Positions 47,304 through 62,800 of a stretch of 64,000 nt of DNA are shown here, one piece after another. The position numbers and the translations under genes are program-made. The notes below the pieces were generated by a model. It had not been told where the DNA came from. It saw only the letters and a program-made list of their open reading frames with translations, and did no database searches. Position 1 is the first letter of the stretch. Every line of letters starts with the position of its first letter. The DNA is taken from assembly GCF_000003815.2 (NCBI RefSeq), contig NC_049982.1:6017216-6081215 (forward strand), given 5' to 3'. Source of the DNA: Branchiostoma floridae (Eukaryota > Chordata > Leptocardii > Amphioxiformes > Branchiostomatidae).

Positions 47304-48373
47304 CTTGGAAGTTCTAACCAAGGCGCCGAGACCGAGAAAGCGCTACAACCCAACCCAAGCTCGTATGTTTCTCTTCACACGCTCTGAACAAAATTTCATT
47401 TGTGATGAACGGATGAGGATAGATATTTCAGACGTAGGCAATTTTTCTACCCCCTAACAATTAGCATAATTAGCGTCGCTACTTAGGCCCGGGAGAGGCG
47501 TGGCCGCACGACACAGCAATTTGGCACACAAAGGAAACTATTTCATCAAGTAGAAGGTTGGTAAGAATAAGACTGCAACTAAATTATTCATGCGACAACA
47601 ATGTGATGCACAAATATGCTTTATTAAAAACTTGGCCAGGTATTAGCCTGAACCCCCCTGGCATGCGACTTACATGTAGCCGTTGTTACTTTCTTGCCGC
47701 CAACACTACAAGTGTTAATCTTTGTTTGTTCTGTGTTTGTTTGTCTGTTTGTTTGATAAAATGATCACGAAGTAAAAAGTAATGTTGCTGTTGACGTTAG
47801 TACCCGAAATAGGTTGATAAGAATTAAGATAATCACTAACTGTTGTTGTTGCGTAGGGGTTAGCGGTAGATTACTCAATACAGTAGAAGCCAGTTAATAG
47901 CACAACGGATAAACGCACACTTCTGTTAACTGCACAGAATCCCCAAATTCCAAACCGGTGCGGTCCAACTAGATAGCTTTGCATTATTGCACAATCCGGA
48001 TAATTGCACGAAATTTACTGGCAAATAGGCTGTGCAATTAAGCGGCTTCTACTGTATAAGCAAAGGGTAGTGAGGAATTGTGGTTTAGTGGAGTTAGTGG
48101 GCATTGTAGCCTATCACATGTCCCGTTCTCTGTCCGTACTCTTCACTCTTGTAAAATTATTTCCTTTGCCACCCACAGCTGAAATAGGTGGACAAGGAAC
48201 TTCAAAAACCTTTCTCATGCCCCTATTCCTAATTTCCTTGCGACATGTGGTTGGTGGGGAGTGTGAACAGAGAACGGGGCATATGATAGAAAAAATAAGA
48301 TTACACTATGCAGCTAACAATCAGTCATACACGTAGACAAGAACTACACGAATTTTTAACAATGTACATGTAC
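47304..48373. other. Gap upstream of the channel gene
   Basis: Should hold the channel's promoter and 5' UTR just above 47303. Contains the pogo-type MITE. No ORF I would support. Confidence 0.4.
47881..48054. mobile_element. pogo/Tigger-type MITE
   Basis: CAGTAGAAGCC ends in inverted orientation, flanked by TA on both sides, with TTGCACAATCCGGATAATTG inside. Such CAGT-ended TA-flanked elements are typical of the pogo group. Confidence 0.8.
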
Positions 48374-50896
48374 TTTTATTGCTTGATGTACAAATGTATT
48401 TATCAACCCTCTATATAATTGGATGTCAAAGAGAAGATTACAAGTGATAACTGAGTGAACAATAGTCGTATCAATTAACAACTTTTAAAGATTTAAACAT
48501 AGAAACCTATATATCAACTTATCTAAGTTACACGTATAGTTACAATCAATGATGACAATATAACATTATGTAACAAATATGATTTAAAGTCATCTGTGGC
48601 TGTATGTTAACTAAAATCTAAAACAATATACATACTCTGAAATACATTATGATGCAAGTTCAAACAAAATAGCAGCAGTTTATAAGCAATAATGGGAAAC
48701 AAAGTGGATGCAGGGCTAGCAAAAAATCATACATGACATTGTACAGTGCTTAGTTCCTATTGATGTGGTATCTGTAAGTACATAATGTTACAGAAAAGAA
48801 TCATCCCCATACCCAAGTACAAAAAGAAAAGAAAACTGAATTGAGTCAGTTGTTGCCTTTCTGTGAAAAGAGATTATCATTGCAACCCCTGTGTACATAA
48901 ATGTTTATTAAGTAGCATGCACATTTCAAATAATGGCCCAAAATAGACCTGTTGGTCATGCTGAAATTAGGAGGATTAGGAAACTGTATAGCTTCAATGC
49001 TTTGTACTTTGCACAATTGTTGTGCAAGAAAGTTATCAGTATGGCATCATAGAATACAGTAATGGAAGCAGATGTTAATGAACATTTTATAGTCTCTATG
49101 GCTATGAGATTAAGACTAGCTACATTTTACATTGTATGTTGCTAGAGGGATAACAATTTGCCAGGGGAGTTAAGCCACCATATAGTTGATAATTACAACT
49201 GGTTCAAACTACTAAACTTTGAACTATCAATCATTTAAAGTTTCTAACTTAAGCACATGGAACAAAGCAATTTTGTATACAGGTGCGTGGGGGTCATATG
49301 CTGAGATAATGGTAGAGAAAACACTGTATATCTATTAATTGATACAAAGTTTCAAAAAGTAGCTGCACAGTTTACCTTCAAAATTGCATTTCCACATTTA
49401 AATCCAGAAGTTGATGCATTTTATACTATGTACAATAATGCACACAACACATTTCTTGTTATAGAGTAAGCATAATAAATTTTGTATTTTTTACCACTCC
49501 CTCCTTTATATTGTAGTGAAAAAGTCAAATATAAACCATCTCCTGCTTAGCGCTAGACATTGATAAGTACGGACATTATAAATGAGACAAAGTATCCTGT
49601 CATATATAGATATTTCCAAGTCACATGTAAATACCATCGTATCACAACAATGACTGATAAATGTAACATGCTGTGTAATGTTACATCATATTTTTTAACG
49701 TTTGATCAAAACAAAACGATCTTATGTACATCCAGACATAATGTCACGATGTAAGAGCGACCAAAAAGTTGAGGTAATTTTTTTGCGTTTTTTGTGTTGA
49801 GCGAAAGTATCAAAACTTCATCTTCATGCTCATCATGCATGTGATACTGTAGTTTTGGGATTACTGTGAATGCATTGAAGTTCGCGGGGATTTAATTTCG
49901 TGGAAGCGGGAAAAGGACTTTTTGCGGTAGGTTTTAAGTTCGCAGTAGCACCATGCACTGTAGTCTCTTACTGCCATGGAAAAATGTTCGCGGTGGTTTT
50001 AAGTTCGCGGTGAAGTGGCCTCCGCGAAAACCGCGAACATTAAACCACCGTGAAAGTTTCTGCATTAAATTTTACAGTATTACCATGCAAAACCATGACG
50101 CAGCACAAATGTTATTCTTTGATGCATGTCTGCTCCCATTCCATAACAATGAAAGACTTTACCCTACAGTGGTTCATTAAAGCCCTCCATTAATGAAATT
50201 GCCTACCATGCAATACTTAGTAATAATGCAATAAGATGTCATGTTCTTTTGATATGTACTTCATAGTGGTAGTATGATAGAGTCCTACTAACATTGTAAG
50301 GTTGATACGTTTGATTATCAAATGGTCAATGGAATAGTCTGGAAGAAGAGGTACATTAAGATAAGGTACAAAATTATTATCACTATGACAGTACCCTAAA
50401 TTGTCACAAAGCAGTTTGTACTAATAACAAACATTGCAATGTAACTTTTGAAATATAACTTTACAGCTTTTGATAAGACTCCACTTTCCTATCTTCCTAC
50501 CTTGTACTTATATATTACCATACCTCATTTCAGATATAACACATGCAAACCTATACATGTCCTTCAAAAAACAACCTTACATTAACCTCTGTACAACAAA
50601 GCATTCCTATCACAGTATACAGGCAGTATACATGTAACTATGTACATCATTAGCTTATAATGGCTACATGTACACTTAATTGAAGGTCGCCTAATTCTAG
50701 CATCTCTATACAGCCCTACCGTTGGCATAAAAAATCCTAAATTGGAAAGACAAGAGATATCTCTGATGTAGATGAATAGACTAGTCTTACGAGTAATATT
50801 TCATTTTCTAGTCACGATATCCCCATTTAGACGTGGAATGATCCGAAGCTGAGTGAAATCAGGGCAGTACCACTGCAGTTTGGGGGTGTCCAGGCT
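48374..50896 (-). other. Probable 3' UTR of the doublecortin gene
   Basis: About 2.5 kb of AT-rich sequence after the stop at 50897, with no credible ORF on either strand. A TTTATT at about 48374 reads AATAAA on the coding strand. The region contains one inverted-repeat element (49861-50080). The UTR could end earlier at another signal. Confidence 0.4.
49861..50080. mobile_element. MITE family A, copy 2
   Basis: Same ends and CCGCGAA/TTCGCGG blocks as 12931-13145, in the opposite internal order. Lies in the likely 3' UTR of the doublecortin gene. Confidence 0.75.
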
Positions 50897-53800
50897 TTAC
50901 CTCCTCTTGCCAGCAGAAGGAGGGAGTGGGGGTCTCCTCTTGCTGCCTCCCTCGCCCGGAGCCGGAAGGGCCAGGATAGGGGGACCGTACGGGTCAACCT
51001 GGGATTAAAAGAAAGGATGACAACACTGTTAAGAGAGCCTCATAGTACTTTATTTTGTCCAGTAAAGCATATGTAATCTCAATGAGGCCTGCAGGTTGAT
51101 TTGAGCTTCTAATGAATAGACTACAGTTCCCAAACAAACTACAGCTCCCAAAGGATCTAATTATGACATTATGTGTCATGCGTCACAAATTATGGTTTGT
51201 GCTGGATAGAATGATTGTTGTATACTCAGTCTGGTGGAACTAATGTCATCTTCTAAAAAGCACCTTTCAATTTAAAATGCATTAACAGTGCTGGCTATTT
51301 CTAATCAGCAATATTACCAGGTGTCATGTCATGCCAGAGTGGTTAATGTGAAAAAGAACCATTTGAAAAAAGCTTTTGAATAATACAATGTGCTAGAGGG
51401 TCTCTTGAGGTGAAACTCAGTGCTTTAGAATATTGTAGTCTAACAACATACAGCTTATACCTTTGTAGACTGTTTACAATGGTCAATGGAAGAGAGAAGA
51501 TAAATATTAGATTTAGTAACAGACATTTACTGTATACAAGTAATTTACAGATTTCATATTACGTTTGTCACTCAATAGTGAACTCAACTTCATAGTGTCA
51601 CCAGATGGATGAACTGAACTGAACTGTCACTCAATATATTATTAAGCAACTACCATCAAAGTTAAAGACTAATAAACTACAAATGTTACACAGAGTAAGG
51701 GCAAGAGCTTAAAATCAAGATTTGAGAGCAAGCAATACAACCGCTTTAAACCTCCAACCTGACAATCAACTTGGGGAGGTGTAATGGAGGTTTAAACCAA
51801 AATCGAAATGACATTGCCCAACACTATACAAATGCTAAGTTCACATGAAGATGATGAGTCTCATGAAAAAAAAAAGAAGAAAGAAAAGTAAGATACTAAA
51901 TATCATTATTCTACTGGCAAACATTAAATGCAGAGAAAGCCTTACTGACCTCTACTTTAGGGTTAGAGCGAGGAGTGACCATCAGCACATCGGTCGCCTC
52001 CATCCCCTCCTGTTTCCTGGCTCGTGACCACGCAGCCTTCACCTCAACCTTCCGTCTCGAGGCTGGGGGAGGGGGATGATGAGAATTTTAATATCATAGT
52101 CATGGCAGCTAATATTTCCATGATCCATAAAAACATTTCAGAAAAAGTTACACTTTGGAATTCAAGAGAATGCATGCCGATTCAACAAGTTGGCACTTAA
52201 CTTGACAATGTGTGTGTATATTGGCTCAAATTTTGTGTTGAAGACTCAAAGTCTGATAATTAAAAGACACTCAAATGTGTAGGATGAATGGGTCAAGATC
52301 ATAAAATCAGGAAATCCTACATGACAGTATTCATGTATGTTTTGGCACTATTGCTTTGGTATTCTTCAGATGGGAGAAACTCAAAGAGCTGTTTTGTACT
52401 AATGCACCAGTGACTTGAAGGTTATGTAACCTCCTTGCTGTAAGTTGCAGTAATAAAGCTGAGGTTCTAAAGATCAATACTAGACAGCATGTACCTTTGT
52501 TGTTCATGTAACCCTCTCCACTGGACACACATAACAGCTGATCCCTCTCCACATCATCCCACGATTGCACCTACAGAATATACAAAAATATGATACACAG
52601 TTTAATGCCAAAATTCATAAACAAACAAACAAAGGATTACATGATTGTATCTCAGAGGGAAAAGATCCTGCTTTAGAAATATGTATGGTGTCAGGACATT
52701 ACTGTAAAATGTGGATATAAATATGGAACAAATCTTGAGTTGCAAGCTATTTTGATTCTTCATTCATGAAGACAATTGTTTAAAGTATACAATTATGTCA
52801 ACATTGAGATTTACTAATATGGAGCTCCATCAGAAATCCTATTGAACATGAACATTCAAGTATCCAGATGTTCAGGACATTCTTGTGAAGTCTTCAAGAA
52901 CAATGTAGTTTTAGTGTGTCAAGAATGTTGAAGTTATGGGCAATTTTACTCTTTTGGCATCAAAACCCACCTTTTGTCCATCAGCAGTGTACAGTGTCCG
53001 TGCTGCTCTCTGCAGACTCAGACGAATTGTGCAGGATTCAAGCAGCTGGAGGAACACAACATCAGCAAACAATTATTTTTGTTCTCTTTTTCCTTCAAAT
53101 TTTTTCAGTGATGTGTTATTATTATTATAATAAGTGGTTTGGCATCTATTATTCATGGTGCATTAACTGCTTTTTGGCATGTCTTATTACCTGGATGTCT
53201 AACCTTCATTGACTCAAGCTGATTATCTCTCCATTATTCCTCATTACCCTTACCTGTGGTAGGTTGGCTCCCCAGGCATACACAGCCTTGTCCGCTGACT
53301 CTCCATTGGGGTACACCAGCACACGTTTCTGTAGGGACAGAAACTGTTCATTGACTGGGAAAATTGATAGCATGGTTCTGAAATTTACATTTCAAAGTGT
53401 TTTCCTTTATGTACAACAGTATGCAATAGGATGTTTATTACTTGCACAAACCGGGGCAATGATAAAACAAAAAACTCAAGATGCTTGATACAATGAGCAG
53501 CAGCTACTGTCAAGGACACAAAAATAGAGCACGTACGAAAAGGAGTTTATCATACATTTGTAAGTCAAAGTTTGACACACCAACTTTTCCATATTGTATA
53601 TTAAATTCACCAGCTTAACCAGTAGGTATATCAAGCTACCTTTGAGTCAGTAAATATGTTCTTCTTAGCTACAACCTTAAAGACAGTATTCGCCAATCTA
53701 AACAGAGTATTCATAACTTACAATACTAAATATCTTATTGAGTTTGTAGTATTACACGTTGTACATTTACTGCTACATGTACATGTACTGACCGTGGTTG

Positions 53801-56800
53801 GCTGCTCGTAGAGTTTCCTGTTGGTCCTGACGGTGCGAGGGCCCACCCCTGCCTTCTTACGCTCCACCTTCTGAACTGCCTTCACTTCAGACAGGTGGGT
53901 CTGGGGGAGAAGCGATGCATGATTTCCTGATAAATATACTTGAATTTGTCTTTGCTATACTCAATATTTTCTGTATAATACATACAGACTCAGAGAACTT
54001 GTACAGCAATGACAAACTATCTGATTATGATGCTACAATCTTTTGTACCATAGACCAGAATTCCTGTTACAGTTATTATAATTACATCATAGACCTGACA
54101 CGACATGGTGTTTCCAGGCTGCTAATTATGTAATTTGATCAGTACTTAAATACTTCATATTAGCTATAGAAGTTGACATTTTCTGTATTACTTACAATCA
54201 TTATGGTACAGTGTAGCTAAGCAGTACTACATAATATTTTGATGAGTTAAAGCATATTAAAGTTCCAGGCCCAAAACTGGACATGCTCTCTTTGTCCATG
54301 ATTTGTAATATTTCACAGTTCACACCCTTCCCCTATTCATCCCAATTTGACTCCAACTGACCTCCAGTTTCTCCACAGCCTCCTCCCTGGTGACCTCGTC
54401 CCGTGTGGGCTCCATCCACCCCCCCTCCAGCATCACTGGGTTCCTGCTGCTGGTGGTGGGGACAAACCTGGGGTGGGACAGGCCCTTGTACCGCCGACCT
54501 GGGGCAGGAAACAAACATAAACATTTACGCACGAACCTGGGGTGGGACCACATCATCTGGCAGTCCACAGGGACATTTGTGGTTTTCTGACCTGACCAGG
54601 GCCACGCCCCCTACTGGCACTGGTGCAAATGTGATCAAAGCATAAGTTGTGTAGCCTGGTATCTAGCCATATCATATAGATCCCAAGTCTCTTCTGTCCT
54701 CTTTGCATAATAGCTCCTCTTCTGTCTTCTCTGCATTATAGCTCTCAGGACTCTTCTGTCCTCTCTGCATTATAGCTCCTGAGTCTCTTTGGTCTTCTCT
54801 GCATTATGGCTCTCGAGTCTCTTCTGTTGACAGTTCTCTCTGCAATATAGCTCCCCAGTCTCTTCTGTCCCCTCTGCAAACGCCAATTTTTCCCAAAGAG
54901 CTATTTGCAGAGAGAAGAGACTTGGGAGTTTTAATGCAGAGAGGTCACAGAAGAGACTCAGGATCTATAATGCAGAGAGGACAGAAGAGACTTGGAGCTA
55001 TAATATGTCTGGATCCTAGGCTATAAGTCGTGGCTTACCCTGCATCTGGTGCAGAATGTGTTTACAGTTGTAAGTAGTGACTTACCCTGCATCTGGTGCA
55101 GAATGTGTTTACAGTTGTAAGTAAGTGACTTACCCTGCATCTGGTGCAGAATGTGTTTACAGTTGTAAGTCGTGGCTTACCCTGCATCTGGTGCAGAATG
55201 TGTTTACAGTTGTAAGTAGTGACTTACCCTGCATCTGGTGCAGAATGTGTTTACAGTTGTAAGTAAGTGACTTACCCTGCATCTGGTGCAGAATGTGTTT
55301 ACAGTTGTAAGTAGTGACTTACCCTGCATCTGGTGCAGAATGTGTTTACAGTTGTGAGTAGTGACTTACCCTGCATCTGGTGCAGAATGTGTTTACAGTT
55401 GTGAGTAGTGACTTACCCTGCATCTGGTGCAGAATGTGTTTACAGTTGTAAGTAAGTGACTTACCCTGCATCTGGTGCAGAATGTGTTTACAGTTGTAAG
55501 TGGTGACTTACCCTGCATCTGGTGCAGAATGTGTTTACAGTTATCTGCAGCTCCTTCAGCACACTCTCCCGCTCCTCACGATGGACCTGGTCCAGCGCTC
55601 GCTGACTCGCTACAACTGCACGGGAGGGGACTCCATGTTAGAGTTAGTCTAGGTCACTTTGGACAAGATACTTGTCATAATGAACAATTTCACACAACAA
55701 AGTTTGCTACTTTGGGAGCTTTCAAGATTCACTCTTTCAAGATTCAGTCTCTTTTCAACCAGTATAGATCTCATCTTGGAGTTCTCTGAGCATGTAACTG
55801 ATTGTCTTGACACTGATCATTATTTCCCGCCACTTATACTGTGTGCATTGTGTTTTGTATTTCTTGTATCTAATAATATGTATCATGTTGAGTTGTCGAT
55901 GTAACACTAGTTAATCTTTAGGGTTAAAAAAACCCAAAGGGTTTCAAATTGAATATACAAAATGTACTTAGAATATTGCAGCTAGAGATCATCATTGTCT
56001 GTGGACTTAACATCCCTAGATGCCCTGTTTCAAAAATAAGGAATAAAGGTTTAAGGTGATGCATTGTTACAGATTTGAATGAATGAAACAAACGGAAAAG
56101 AAACATGTCTGTTTTAACATCCGGACTGATGAAGGGTTCGCCACAGGAGACCCAGACGGGGATGGGGTGCCGAATCAGCTCCTGGATGTAACACGTTAAT
56201 AGTGCCTATGCTCTGTATCATGTTAGTTGTTCTATAGTAACTTTAATGTACAGGTTTGAATTGAACCAAACAAAATGTTACCATCCGGACTGATGAAGGG
56301 TTCCCCACAGGACACCCAGACGGGAATGGGGTGGCAAATCAGCTCCTGGACGTAACACGTTAATAGTATCTATGCTCTGTATCATGTTAGTTGTTCAGTA
56401 TGTTAAGTTGTTGATGTACAGGTTTGAATTATGTTACCATCGGGACTGATGAAGGGTTCCCCGCAGGACACCCAGACGGGGATGGGGTGGCGAATCAGCT
56501 CCTGGATGTTCACGTCCACGCTGCTGTGTCGCTGTCGGGTCCCGCTGTCGCTTCCCCGTCGCTCGCGGTCGCCCACCTGCGCAGAGGACGGCCTGTCCCT
56601 GAGAGTCGATCTTGTGGTGTTTTCTGTCATAACAAAAAGATATATTAGAATGATATTATACATATAGAATACAACATATTTTGTATCATCCAAGGTACCA
56701 GTCTGAGGGTTGGAACTGAGTGTGTTGCATTCATTTATGTCATACCCACCTGAGAAAAAACAATTATGTTTCGATGCAAAATGCGCCAGAAGTTGAGAAA

Positions 56801-59800
56801 ATTTGGTGTCCTCAAACAAAAATTGTTACAACAGCAATTCCAATGTCTGAATTAGTTATTGGAGTTTTTGATCGCGCTGCACTTGATCGGCGTATACAGA
56901 GTACTTTCGAAATATTCTATGGCAGCCTGTGTGATGAAGATTGGAAACCTGCGTGATGCTGCTTTTTATCACCCACTGACACCCAGTCCTGACCACCTGT
57001 ATTGAACGTTATCGTGACCCAGGTATGACATAAAGTATATCATGAGTTTCCAGAGCAGTTCAAAGCTGGCTGTATGAAATTTTGCTGTGCTGTACAATAT
57101 GAGGCCACCAAGGACGTGCATTGTAGAAACATTATACATTGTGTACATTGCTACTTAGAGGTACGTTGTGTATATTCATTTTCATTTATCTAAATTACTC
57201 ATGACAGCTTTGCACACTCAGTGGATTAGTTCGGTGGTTATACAAAAATGTAGCAAATGACCAGGCGTCATGACACCATATACACCTCAGGTCGGGTCAA
57301 CAACCCTTAATAAATTGATCACAGCATGATGATACATGTATTGTAAAATTACCCTGTATGTCCATTCTCTTGAAGCTGTCAGCCATGTTGTCATCCTCTG
57401 TCTTCCTCCCACCTCCATCTAACTCATCCTCATCTGTGGACGACACAACAATCAACATCAGACCTCAAACAATGGAACCTCATCTCACAAAATAATACAC
57501 TTAGCACTACTGAGTCTGCAACAGCTAGTACTACTCACTGACTGCACAAACCACATCAATCTTACCTCGAAAACTTAGATTATATGTCTCTTTGACAAAG
57601 AAGAAGTTCCTATTCAGACATATAATCTAAGTTTGCATCAAAAACAGTGATGCAAAAAAATGCAACAATTGAAAGCAAAATCGAAGCAGCTGTGGTTTTC
57701 ATTTGGTGGTAAATTACTGTCCATAGATATGTAGCGTAAGGCCCACAGTGACTGTCTAAGAAATGTGAATTATATCACCAACACTTTTCTCATGAACATA
57801 TGAATTATGATCTTAATTTTCAGATAGAAAAGAGCAATGCAAACTCCATGAAGCTTTGGTGACGATAAATCGGACAGATAAACACCTGATTTGAAGGTGA
57901 AGTGCCACTCCCCGTCACATCCATGACCGGTGGAATAACCCACATATCTCACAAGCAGGGGGTTTGGATCGGTCCACTGTACGATGGGGTCCGCCTCCCC
58001 GTCCCTCCGCACTTCAATCGTCCCATTCCCGTCATAACTGATCCAGAACTTGTGGTACTCCGTCGCGGACAGGATGTCTGGAGTCCTCTGCGTGATCCTG
58101 ATGTCTGGCAGGCCCTCATGTTTGAACTGGCGGATGGCAGACATCCTGTTCATCATGGTCCCGATCACGATCTCGTACATCCCGTCCTCATTTGCGTTGC
58201 TCTCCGACAGGGCAATGTGGGCGTCGCTCGCGGCCTTGACCTCGAAGCTGAAGGTGAAGCTGGATTCGGGAAGTTCGAAGCCGTCCCAGCAGTAGTCGAA
58301 GTCGTCGTTGGTGTAGCGGTAGGTGAACTCAGGCTCTATGGGCAGAAAATGATCTTAAATGAATTAAAAAATGTCTATTTTGACACCAAACAATATCACA
58401 GTTTTTAATTTTTTCCAAATAATTTTATCAATTGAAATTGCTTGTCATAAAGAGGAACATTGATTAGCAAAGCAGCCATCTGATGTAATTCTTTTACATG
58501 TAGAAGAATAATTACAAACAAAACTACATAAACAAAAGGCAATGTTTTTTCTTGACAAAGAAGTAAGATTCAAATATCTGTTACGTTTCTTCTGAATTAA
58601 TTTGTTATTTTTAAGGATTAATGAGTCCTGAATCAGTAGGGTGAGGAATCTACTCTACTTTACTTCACATACCTCCTCAATGGGTTAAATAGTCCTGTTT
58701 TTAAAAAACATACAAATCAAAAAGAGTACTTGCTTTGTCTCAAATACTAACTAGAAAGCCTCTTCGAACATGCAAATTGAACTTACCATCAGGCTGTTCC
58801 ATTGTGTCTCCTCCCCCCTCCTCCTTCCTGTTCTCCTCCTGAGTCATCTCTCTCTGGTCCTTCTCATCATGGAGATAGGCCTGAACCTAGGGGGGCATGG
58901 GAACAAGGATCTATTATACCAATGTAAGGCTATTTCATTTCAAAAGTCGGAAGGGGGATGTACTGGTGCCTTTTCCTTATCACCCTGTGCATGGTGCTGA
59001 AAGAAGGGCTGCTGTACAAAATACCGTGTTTCTCATCATGGAGATAGGCCTGAACCTAGGGGGACATGAGAACAAGGATCTATTATACCGATGTAAGGGA
59101 CTATTTTATTCCAAAAGACAGGAGGGGTGTTCTGGTGCCTGTTCCTTATCACCATGTGCATGGTGCTGAAACTAGGGCTGTTGTAAAATTTGTTAAAATA
59201 ATATTTAACTAATATAACCAAGGGAACTTTGGTATTAGGTGTGTTTGTTGACAACTGATCACAGACCAAGCTACAAAAAGTCTCACTGATATGCAACCAC
59301 TGGAATGAAGGGAAAAAATTGAAGACTCTGGCAGTGGGGGGAAGGGGCACGTCTCCAACTAACAGTTGACAAGGATACAAGATCAGAGCATTTTACAGTG
59401 GTAAAACAGCTAAATTTTCAACGACAAGTACACAACTTTTAAGTTCGAGACCTTACAATTATGATGTAATAATTATGACAAGCAAGAAAAGTTGACACCC
59501 TGGTAACAGCATCCACCACAACAACAGTATGTGCAAGCACTTTTACCGGTAACCCTCGTGGGACAGACAACGACAGACAATAAACCAGACAGTGAGTGAG
59601 ATACAATATTAAGACCATGTGTATCAAGACTATAATGTGCCCTTATTTCCTCAGATCACACAGACTTACTGCCTCAACATTAGACTCTCCTGACTCCCCA
59701 TTTGTAGTTACTTGCTGTTCCTCTTTGATCTGTAATATTTAGTCATACATCAGCACACAAAAAATGATACTTCAGAAAAGCTACATCCTTTGTACTTTTC

Positions 59801-62800
59801 AGGGTAGAATAACTAATGCTGTTAAACTTGCAAGATCACAACAATTGTATCTCCATGCACGGTCTTGAACGACATACAAATTATTCTAGGAACAACCTAT
59901 GCAACCTGCAGGCCGATTTGAGCTTCTTGTGAATAAATAAAGGTTCAAACAAACAAAAAAAACAAAATTATGGCCATTATTGAAAAAATCTGCCTTTTCA
60001 TTAAAAAAATTGTCATGTACTTTGCAAAATGAGTTTTGCAGCAGACCAGGGAAACAAGTGCTTTTAAAAAAGCTGGCATTTTGCCAATGTTTGCGTGTGT
60101 GAACGTTTTTTTCTAGTTATTAGAATGTCATATAAATAGAACAAAGTAACTAAACCTGATATTGTCGCATGGAGAGATTCACATATGTGCCTGAACTGCA
60201 GCAGATCTAGACGCCACCTGTTAAAATTTGCGTGAACTGCAGCAAATTTCACTACACATTGCCTGTTTTTGAGTGAGCTCTGTTGCGGGGCATTTTTAAG
60301 TTTTTTTTTTTAATTTTTATTTCTATTCGGCAAAAAAATGAAGCGGCGAATCCGTTAACCAAAGAAATAAATTGGTGTGGCCAAATGGATGTAAAAATTA
60401 GTATTTTAATGGATGTAAAAAAGAAAAAAAAAAGTTGAAAAAAATCTACCTCCCCGGATTCGAACCGGGTGCATTGGTTTAGAATGCGTAAACTTTACCA
60501 CTGCGCTAGTGCGAACATGTTGAAGAAATGCCTGTTTTAACAGGTATATAAATGTTTGGCATGGATTGAACAGGTCCGTTCATCTCAACATCACAACGGC
60601 GACTACACTGGCCAGAAGGCATTTTGCGACTGCAAGTCGCAAAATGCAAAAAGAACGGTATTAGAAATCATTCTTTCAGTTATACATGTAAGCTAGACGT
60701 CACATTTCTTGGCTAAAAGTCTTCATCTTCAAGTTTTTATAATGTATGCCTCTTTTTTGTCTTTTGGCGTCTCTTCTTGATATATACGAATTGTTTGACA
60801 TGACGGCAAATCATATCCAGCTAGTATAGTGATTCACTAATCGCTATTTGGCATTTCTTACTATGAATGGCTTTGATGTATACGAGATCATAATACGATA
60901 CTGTAGGAAAATGCCCACCTGTTCCTCATAGTCGCTGACAGCCCAGTCGATGAGCTCCTTCATGTCCAGCACCAGGTTCCCGTCCGCCGTGTAGATCCGC
61001 CGGGCGGCGCTCGCCAGGTTCAGCCGGTGAGTCGCCTGCTCTAGTAGCTGTGGAAAACGACAGGACTTCAAGGTGAATATCATGATCATGGAAAGTTTAT
61101 TATGCAAGTTCATGCCCGGAGGCTAATTGCAAGTTCATGGAAGGAACATAGGGAACATCTATGTGACAAAGGACAGTGTTAAATATTATGATGTAAAAAG
61201 AGACAACTCGAATACTAAGTGTTGGCTATTTCTAAATATTTTTCACAAAACAGGTTTGATGTACATGTTTCTTGTAAATTTTCTCATCCATTGATTTTGT
61301 CTATAATCAACCTGGCGTGAACTGTAGATATCTGCATTGCCACTATTCATCAGACTATGATGCCTGCAAATGATTGATTGATTGATAATCCCAAATTCTA
61401 ACTTGTCTAACTTCTATCTTCAGACAGCACACCTAGGACTTTTGACCTGCTCCATTTTGACTCCTAACTAGTCCAGTTAAAAAGACTTTAAGGTTTCAAC
61501 AGACACATACAGACATAGAGTCTCCAAAGTTCAATGCTCTTGGGAATTTCGCATTAGGAATTTAGGTGATTAACATTTGAGAGTTGTGAACTCAGACAAT
61601 CTAGTAACCGTTCATGTACAGGTCCCCATTTTAGTACTGACCAAAAGATAATAGAGAGAGTCCAGCATAGGGCAACAAGACTGGTTCCCTCGCTGAAAGG
61701 GATGCCGTATAGTTCCAGACTCAGGAAGTTAAAACTACCAACACTCAAGTACAGAAGAGAAAGGGGCGATATGATTCAGCTCTATAAGATCATGACCAAG
61801 AAAGAGCGAATCGATCCCGAGAGCTTCTTGGAGTTAGCAAACCTCGACAAAACAAGAGGTCACTGCTTCAAGATTAAAGTGCCACTAGCCAGATCTAATG
61901 TGCGACGCCAGTCGTTCTCCGCAAGGACAGTTCGATTGTGGAATTCTCTGCCAGAGGAAGTGGTAACAGCAAACAGTGTGAACACGTTTAAAACAATGCT
62001 GGACAAGTTCTGGGAGCATAAGAGATACAAGGAATGAAGATCTAGAGGTTGTGCCAACAGGCGGGAGCCTTACTACAACGAAGTATCCTCAAGGTATCCT
62101 CAAGGTATGTATGAGTATGGTCTCATTGCCTTTAAGCAATGTAAGAACAAACCAACCAACCCTTACCCCGTATACACTAGATCCCACCAGCACCGTCCCG
62201 TCAGCAAACCAGCCCTCCCCATTCTTGAAGGCCAGGACGCGCAGTGATTGGACCATCTGGACAGCGGAGATCTGACGCTGGATGGTTCGGACGCTGCGCT
62301 CTTTCCGCAGCTGCTCTAGCTGCTCCTCCCAAGTCTCCAGCGCTTTCTCAGCTTCGTAAGTGGACAGGTCAACCTGAGGGAATGGAACAAATCTTAAATT
62401 CAACAAACTTAGCATATTGCATTGCACTGCTGACACAGATGTTCAAGCTGCTCCTGCCAAGTCTCTAATGCCTTTTCAGCTTCGTATGTGGACAGGTCAA
62501 CCTGAGGGGATGAAACAAACCTTCAATTCAACAAACTTAGCATATTGCATTGCACTCCTGACACTGATATTCTAGCTGCTCCTCCCAAGTCTCCAGCGCC
62601 TTCCTGGCTTCGTAAGTGGACAGGTCCACCTGGGGGATGGAACAAACCCTCAATTCAACACATTGCACTGCTGATACAGATGTTCTAGCTGCTCCTCCCA
62701 AGTCTCCAGCGACTTCTCGGCTTCGTATGTGGACAGGTCAACCTGAGGTGATGAAACAAAATCTTTCATTCAACAAACTTAGCATATTCCATTGCACTGC

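Noticed and set aside
55025-55545. Regular ~48-bp array that looks like CRISPR
   Set aside because: There are no unique spacers; the whole unit repeats, it includes an exon end, and the genome is eukaryotic.
57902-58408. 168-codon plus-strand frame
   Set aside because: Antisense shadow of the methyltransferase-like exon.
60448-60520. Working tRNA gene
   Set aside because: The acceptor stem does not pair and the variable region is about one base; only the anticodon and T arms fold.
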